Part shown: positions 61,601 to 64,000 of the stretch, one piece after another
How the letters are laid out: every line of letters begins with the position of its first letter
Position numbering within the stretch: the stretch's first letter is position 1
Assembly: GCA_948684385.1 (NCBI GenBank)
Contig: CAPQCU010000005.1
Location: 1 to 64,000, forward strand
Direction: 5' to 3'
Source of the DNA: an uncultured bacterium
GTDB taxonomy: Bacteria; Cyanobacteriota; Vampirovibrionia; Gastranaerophilales; Gastranaerophilaceae
Length of the DNA stretch: 64,000 bases
The notes under the pieces: model-generated
Databases searched by the model: none
What the model saw: the letters and a program-made list of their open reading frames with translations, nothing else
Told to the model about the DNA's origin: nothing
Made by a program: the position numbers and the translations under genes

Positions 61601-61703
61601 TTTTAACTTCTTCACGCACACAATCGTGAAGGTATTGGCTTAATTTTTTTATAAAACTGTTATTAAAGGCTGAGTTGATTGCCCGTGTTGCTTCCTGTAA
61701 CAT
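58602..61703 (-). CDS. large SF1 (UPF1/DNA2-like) helicase with C-terminal nuclease-like domain
   Basis: 1033 residues. A roughly 330-residue N-terminal domain precedes SF1 motifs: Walker A VFGPPGTGKSQTIVNLA, Walker B VVIIDEASQCD, motif III VVGDDKQLPH, motif IV DEHFRSLPPII, motif V GTAHTFQGDERDI, motif VI NVAITRARYQ. A coiled insertion lies between Walker A and B. The last 100 residues (EVAQAFRDLGHEV, LSVDLLVDNKFVVECDGVED) resemble a PD-(D/E)XK/DUF559 endonuclease fold. Related helicase-nucleases occur both in housekeeping and in phage defence; no partner genes here decide it. Confidence 0.85.
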   Translation of the reverse strand: MLQEATRAINSAFNNSFIKKLSQYLHDCVREEVKSSTFRNLKADKDNKWIFLEEEDKLFTQGLDHLRLEGSDPKLTELMIQSETSQKDKYLIYGYLFLVGKTKTGKKNEFLTPLLYTPCRLERNGVNINCMLTDEFLSLNTGALTALMKKSDDEDETEQLLEGLLDVVPTVPVTQEKMDIFLTTLKSIVPDIDISLSPENIVKEDNITKDFYNNEVNAENIDEIIEQEESAKKSSIKLEKISLTKQCAIILTKRPSVTAGVLHELTQIAEKPSGIYRETVLNLINEEYTQSKPTDTQQKSLADFFPVTPLSLSDAQLNVVKNVENAKLVSVFGPPGTGKSQTIVNLAAHLIANGKTVLVASRMDKAVDVVAERLNELGAPFLALRAGRLNYQRELSMQLQDLLANKVDLDEGAENSILCDVSDMEELLKTISDLEKKSEKIIKLEQDWTEIDKQIKLEEPMHAHPQFIKTVLKEDEIITVENSISSLSENLEKAGFWSGLKNISAIGNLKKCLRINNFDVTNENLSILKNELEFAKLVCKARKIETEIQTIGNIHVFAEQIRNLKRKQKRLAIDILKTKRRQALKGLMQDPVKRQRLFVHSKSLVERKKNLQNRLLETEDFKPLLEAFPCWCVTTYAVSGSLPMKPGLFDVVIIDEASQCDIASCFPILFRAKKAVVVGDDKQLPHLSFLEKAKEQSFMSQYGINDRYQLMWRFRTNSMFDLANYYSMHPVLLDEHFRSLPPIINYSNQEFYGGRIKVMRRNDNSKKVLETVVVPDGKVDFDATRNLPEIEALAKRLHEIVIENERNNPDNPVSIGIISPFRAQVEQLKISVGRVLSEHMIKKHQIEIGTAHTFQGDERDIILISWAYANNSYPQSLIFLQKPNLFNVAITRARYQMINFISKDPRELPEGILRSYLGFVQEYEDRYALSKSDDFDENIYKNHFEKEVAQAFRDLGHEVTCGVDIAGLSVDLLVDNKFVVECDGVEDKNPSKATNMKKQAIIERSGLKVSRISLREWSYSPKACIDRIINSNL

Positions 61704-61819
61704 ATTCTCTCCGTACTTATATTAAGTCAATTATAGCACATTATTTATGAAATTAATACTATTAATAAACGAGTTGGAGTGTAAAAATGTGTGTTAATAT
61801 AATTCAGTTAGGAGATATA

Positions 61820-62200
61820 ATGAAAAAACTTTTGTTATTTATAAGCTTGTTATTTATTCCGTTTGTTTTTGCAGAAGAAACAGCACCAATTACTGCGCCG
61901 CAAAATATTGCGTTTGAAAACTGTACAAAGATTTTTGCTGTGAATAAAGAGAAGCTTTTTTACTTAACCCTTGCTTCTTTATCTGCAAACCGTTTTACAG
62001 TGGATGAAATCCAGACAGCAAACGGGTATGTGATTTTTACGGTTAACCGGAATAAATACCTCGCAACTGTTGCGGGTGTTGATAGCTCAAATTCGATTTT
62101 AAAAATTACGCCTTGCAATAATGTGTACAATTTCCCGCCAGGAATTGTGATGAATATGTTTAAATATATTGATTTGAATCTTAATATGGATATTAAGTGA
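61820..62200 (+). CDS. exported hypothetical protein, 126 aa
   Basis: 126 residues from ATG 61820, with TTAGGAGAT upstream. Signal peptide MKKLLLFISLLFIPFVFA; the mature part is a small alpha/beta domain (LFYLTLASLSANRFTVDEI, ANGYVIFTVNRNKYLATVAG). No family recognised. Its TGA stop overlaps the ATG of the binding-protein gene, so the two are coupled. Confidence 0.7.
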   Translation: MKKLLLFISLLFIPFVFAEETAPITAPQNIAFENCTKIFAVNKEKLFYLTLASLSANRFTVDEIQTANGYVIFTVNRNKYLATVAGVDSSNSILKITPCNNVYNFPPGIVMNMFKYIDLNLNMDIK

Positions 62201-63411
62201 TGAAAAAATTTTTCGCATTATTATTAATAACTTTTTTAACTTTAGGTTTAACTGCCTGCTCTATCAGAAAGGAGCATGAACAAAAAGAAATTACTTTTTG
62301 GACGCTGCAGATGGGTGATTTTGCGGATTATATGTATAAAGTTATCCGGACTTATGAAAAAGAGCATCCGAATGTTCATATAAAATGGGTAGATGTTCCG
62401 TTTTCGGAAGGGGAAAAACGTACTCTTGCAGCAGTAATGACGGATAATCCGCCGGATTTAATCAATCTTAATCCGGATTTTTCGGCAATTTTGGCTCAAA
62501 AAGGTACACTAGAAGAAATTCCGGTAGAAACAGTGCAGGATTTTAATCCGGAAATTATTGAAGCGCTTAAATACAACGATAAGCTGTATTCAATTCCATG
62601 GTATGCAACAAGCGCGATTACTATTTATAATAAAGATTTATATTCAAAAGCAGGAGTTTTAAGGCTGCCTAAAACATACAAAGAGCTGGCTGCAATCTCT
62701 GAAAAAGTTAAAACAAATACAGGTGCTTATGCTTATCTTCCCACAATAACAGAGAATGATACCATGGTGAAAATTCTCAATAAATATGGTATTAGCGAGG
62801 CTGAAGATTATCCTAAGGCTCAAAAAGTTTTTGAAATGTATAAGAATTTGTACCAGAAAGATTTAATCCCTGCAGAAAGTATAACATTTACGCATAGAGA
62901 AGCTTTAGAGCAGTATATGGCAGGTAAAATTGTTTTCTTTCAGGGCGGAGCAAACTTTTTAACTATGATTAAAGAAAACGCACCGTCTGTTTATGAGCAA
63001 ACGGATGTTACAGAGCAGATAAAAGGTCCTGTTGGTCAGAATGATTTTTCTGTAATGAATTTTGTAATTCCTCTTCGTGCTAAACACAAAAAGGAAGCGC
63101 TTGATTTTTGTCTGTATCTTACAAATGCACAAAACCAGCTTGAACTTGCAAAAATGACTAATATTATTGCGACTAATTCGGAAGCTTTGCAGAATGAGTT
63201 TTATAATGACAATTCAACTCTGGAAGCTAAAGCGCGTTCAATCAGCGCAAAACAGATTAACAGAATTACGCCGCAATTAAGGCAGCGCAGAAATCAAAAA
63301 GAGATTAATACTCTTGTGAATTCAACAGTGCAAGCTGCGCTTCTAAATAAAGATTCAATAGAAAACCTACTTCTCAAGCTGGAAAAAGAAATTGGTGCAA
63401 TTGAGCAATAA
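62200..63411 (+). CDS. family 1 extracellular sugar-binding lipoprotein
   Basis: 403 residues from ATG 62200 (TGATG overlap with the previous stop). Lipoprotein signal with lipobox LGLTACS; mature N-terminus EITFWTLQMGDFADYM, then SIPWYATSAITIYNKDLY and FFQGGANFLTM, as in sugar ABC-transporter binding proteins (SBP_bac_1). A polar helical tail rich in N, Q and R ends the protein. No permease or ATPase genes are beside it, so it is an orphan component; the ligand is not predictable. Confidence 0.88.
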   Translation: MKKFFALLLITFLTLGLTACSIRKEHEQKEITFWTLQMGDFADYMYKVIRTYEKEHPNVHIKWVDVPFSEGEKRTLAAVMTDNPPDLINLNPDFSAILAQKGTLEEIPVETVQDFNPEIIEALKYNDKLYSIPWYATSAITIYNKDLYSKAGVLRLPKTYKELAAISEKVKTNTGAYAYLPTITENDTMVKILNKYGISEAEDYPKAQKVFEMYKNLYQKDLIPAESITFTHREALEQYMAGKIVFFQGGANFLTMIKENAPSVYEQTDVTEQIKGPVGQNDFSVMNFVIPLRAKHKKEALDFCLYLTNAQNQLELAKMTNIIATNSEALQNEFYNDNSTLEAKARSISAKQINRITPQLRQRRNQKEINTLVNSTVQAALLNKDSIENLLLKLEKEIGAIEQ

Positions 63412-63460
63412 ATTCATGTTTATCCTATAATTAAATAAAATAATTATAGCGAGGATAAAC

Positions 63461-64000
63461 ATGTTAAAAGATTTTTTCTTAAATGAAGTTAAAAACGGAA
63501 TAAAAAAAGCTGCGCAGGCTGGTAAATTAGGGCAGATGGGAGAAAATGATGAATTTTCTTTGATGATTGAGAAACCTAAAAATCCTGAGTTCGGTGATTT
63601 TGCGGTGAATGTTTCATCACTTGCAAGAGTTGCAAAAATTGCACCGCCTATGATTGCTAATGCTATTGTTGAAGGTTTAAGCGGGCAAAATTATACAACT
63701 TCTGTGGTTGGCGGGTTTATTAACTTCAAGATAGAAAATTCTCTCCTTGCAGATGCTGTAGCTGAAATCCTTGAAAAGGGTAAATGTTATGGTAAGCCTG
63801 TCGGAGTGCCAACAGAGAAGATTCTTTTAGAATATGTTTCTGCAAACCCTACAGGCCCCTTCCATATCGGGCACGGACGCTGGGCTGCGATGGGAAGCGC
63901 GCTTGCTAATCTTTTAAAATTCTATGGACATGAAGTCTTTCAGGAATTTTATATTAACGATGCAGGTTCTCAAATCCAAAAACTCGGCAATTCGCTTAGA
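63461..64000 (+). CDS. argS: arginyl-tRNA synthetase, N-terminal part (runs off window)
   Basis: 180 codons from ATG 63461, with GAGGA upstream. Charges tRNA-Arg. The N-terminal add-1 domain (FGDFAVNVSSLARVAKI) is followed by EYVSANPTGPFHIGHGRWA with the class I HIGH motif, then FINDAG-type YINDAGSQIQKLG, all in ArgRS order. The KMSK region and anticodon domain lie beyond the window. Confidence 0.95.
   Translation, partial: MLKDFFLNEVKNGIKKAAQAGKLGQMGENDEFSLMIEKPKNPEFGDFAVNVSSLARVAKIAPPMIANAIVEGLSGQNYTTSVVGGFINFKIENSLLADAVAEILEKGKCYGKPVGVPTEKILLEYVSANPTGPFHIGHGRWAAMGSALANLLKFYGHEVFQEFYINDAGSQIQKLGNSLR

Overview
The window looks like chromosome from a low-GC, Gram-negative, gut-type bacterium, most plausibly a non-photosynthetic relative of Cyanobacteria (Melainabacteria/Gastranaerophilales type). 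This is inference. The support is the gene order of a fused radical-SAM/DUF2344 protein followed by RNase E/G (an arrangement known from cyanobacteria), an outer membrane (signal-peptide barrel protein, KdsD for Kdo synthesis, WecB), type IV pilus PilT, standard code, and many lineage-specific hypothetical proteins. Energy genes (PPi-dependent phosphofructokinase, ATP-type PEP carboxykinase, formate/nitrite channel, GltD-like flavoprotein, hemerythrin) fit a fermentative, low-oxygen life.

Layout. 1-6 kb: end of a tRNA-Ser, then leftward rsmI, a small membrane protein, rng and the radical-SAM gene. 6.1-6.9 kb: a 25-residue membrane peptide and a divergent HTH/small-protein pair. 6.9-15.2 kb: a decayed Mu-like prophage. 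Its leftward operon holds Gam, Mor and small proteins; its rightward late region has collapsed into fragments of protease I, tail sheath and tail protein D, but keeps an intact tail fibre, two small genes and a GH24 lysozyme. Imperfect direct repeats and inverted arrays of a TTTGAGAA motif lie at its ends. 15.3-19.5 kb: formate/nitrite channel, outer-membrane barrel, TPR protein and cysteine-cluster protein. 19.5-24.5 kb: leftward lineage-specific proteins, including a frameshifted gene, a 797-residue two-repeat protein and a membrane-anchored AMIN-like protein. 24.6-34.6 kb: mixed housekeeping (Fe-S protein, KdsD, CDF transporter, endonuclease III, agmatinase-like enzyme, PPi-PFK, ZIP transporter).

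34.7-40.3 kb is a defence island beside tRNA-Asp. It holds a Mu-type DDE transposase with its end-like repeats, a dGTPase gene cut off at the transposase junction, and a two-gene AAA ATPase/subtilase operon matching the IetAS anti-phage/plasmid-stability system, with a consensus promoter, operator-like repeats and an HTH gene behind it. 40.4-49.5 kb: LysR-DUF3737-hydrolase cluster, hemerythrin, a NaChBac-like sodium channel, WecB, GltD-like protein and PilT. 49.6-64 kb: ABC-F ATPase, PEP carboxykinase, an 858-residue coiled-coil protein, PriA, a large SF1 helicase-nuclease, an orphan sugar-binding lipoprotein and the start of argS.

Three signals cut across the genes. The 9-mer GGGGTAAAT (either strand) recurs about 16 times, in places as 12-bp tandem units. 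Two promoters for large lineage-specific proteins match the sigma-28/FliA consensus. A perfect 36-bp GC-rich palindrome sits inside priA.
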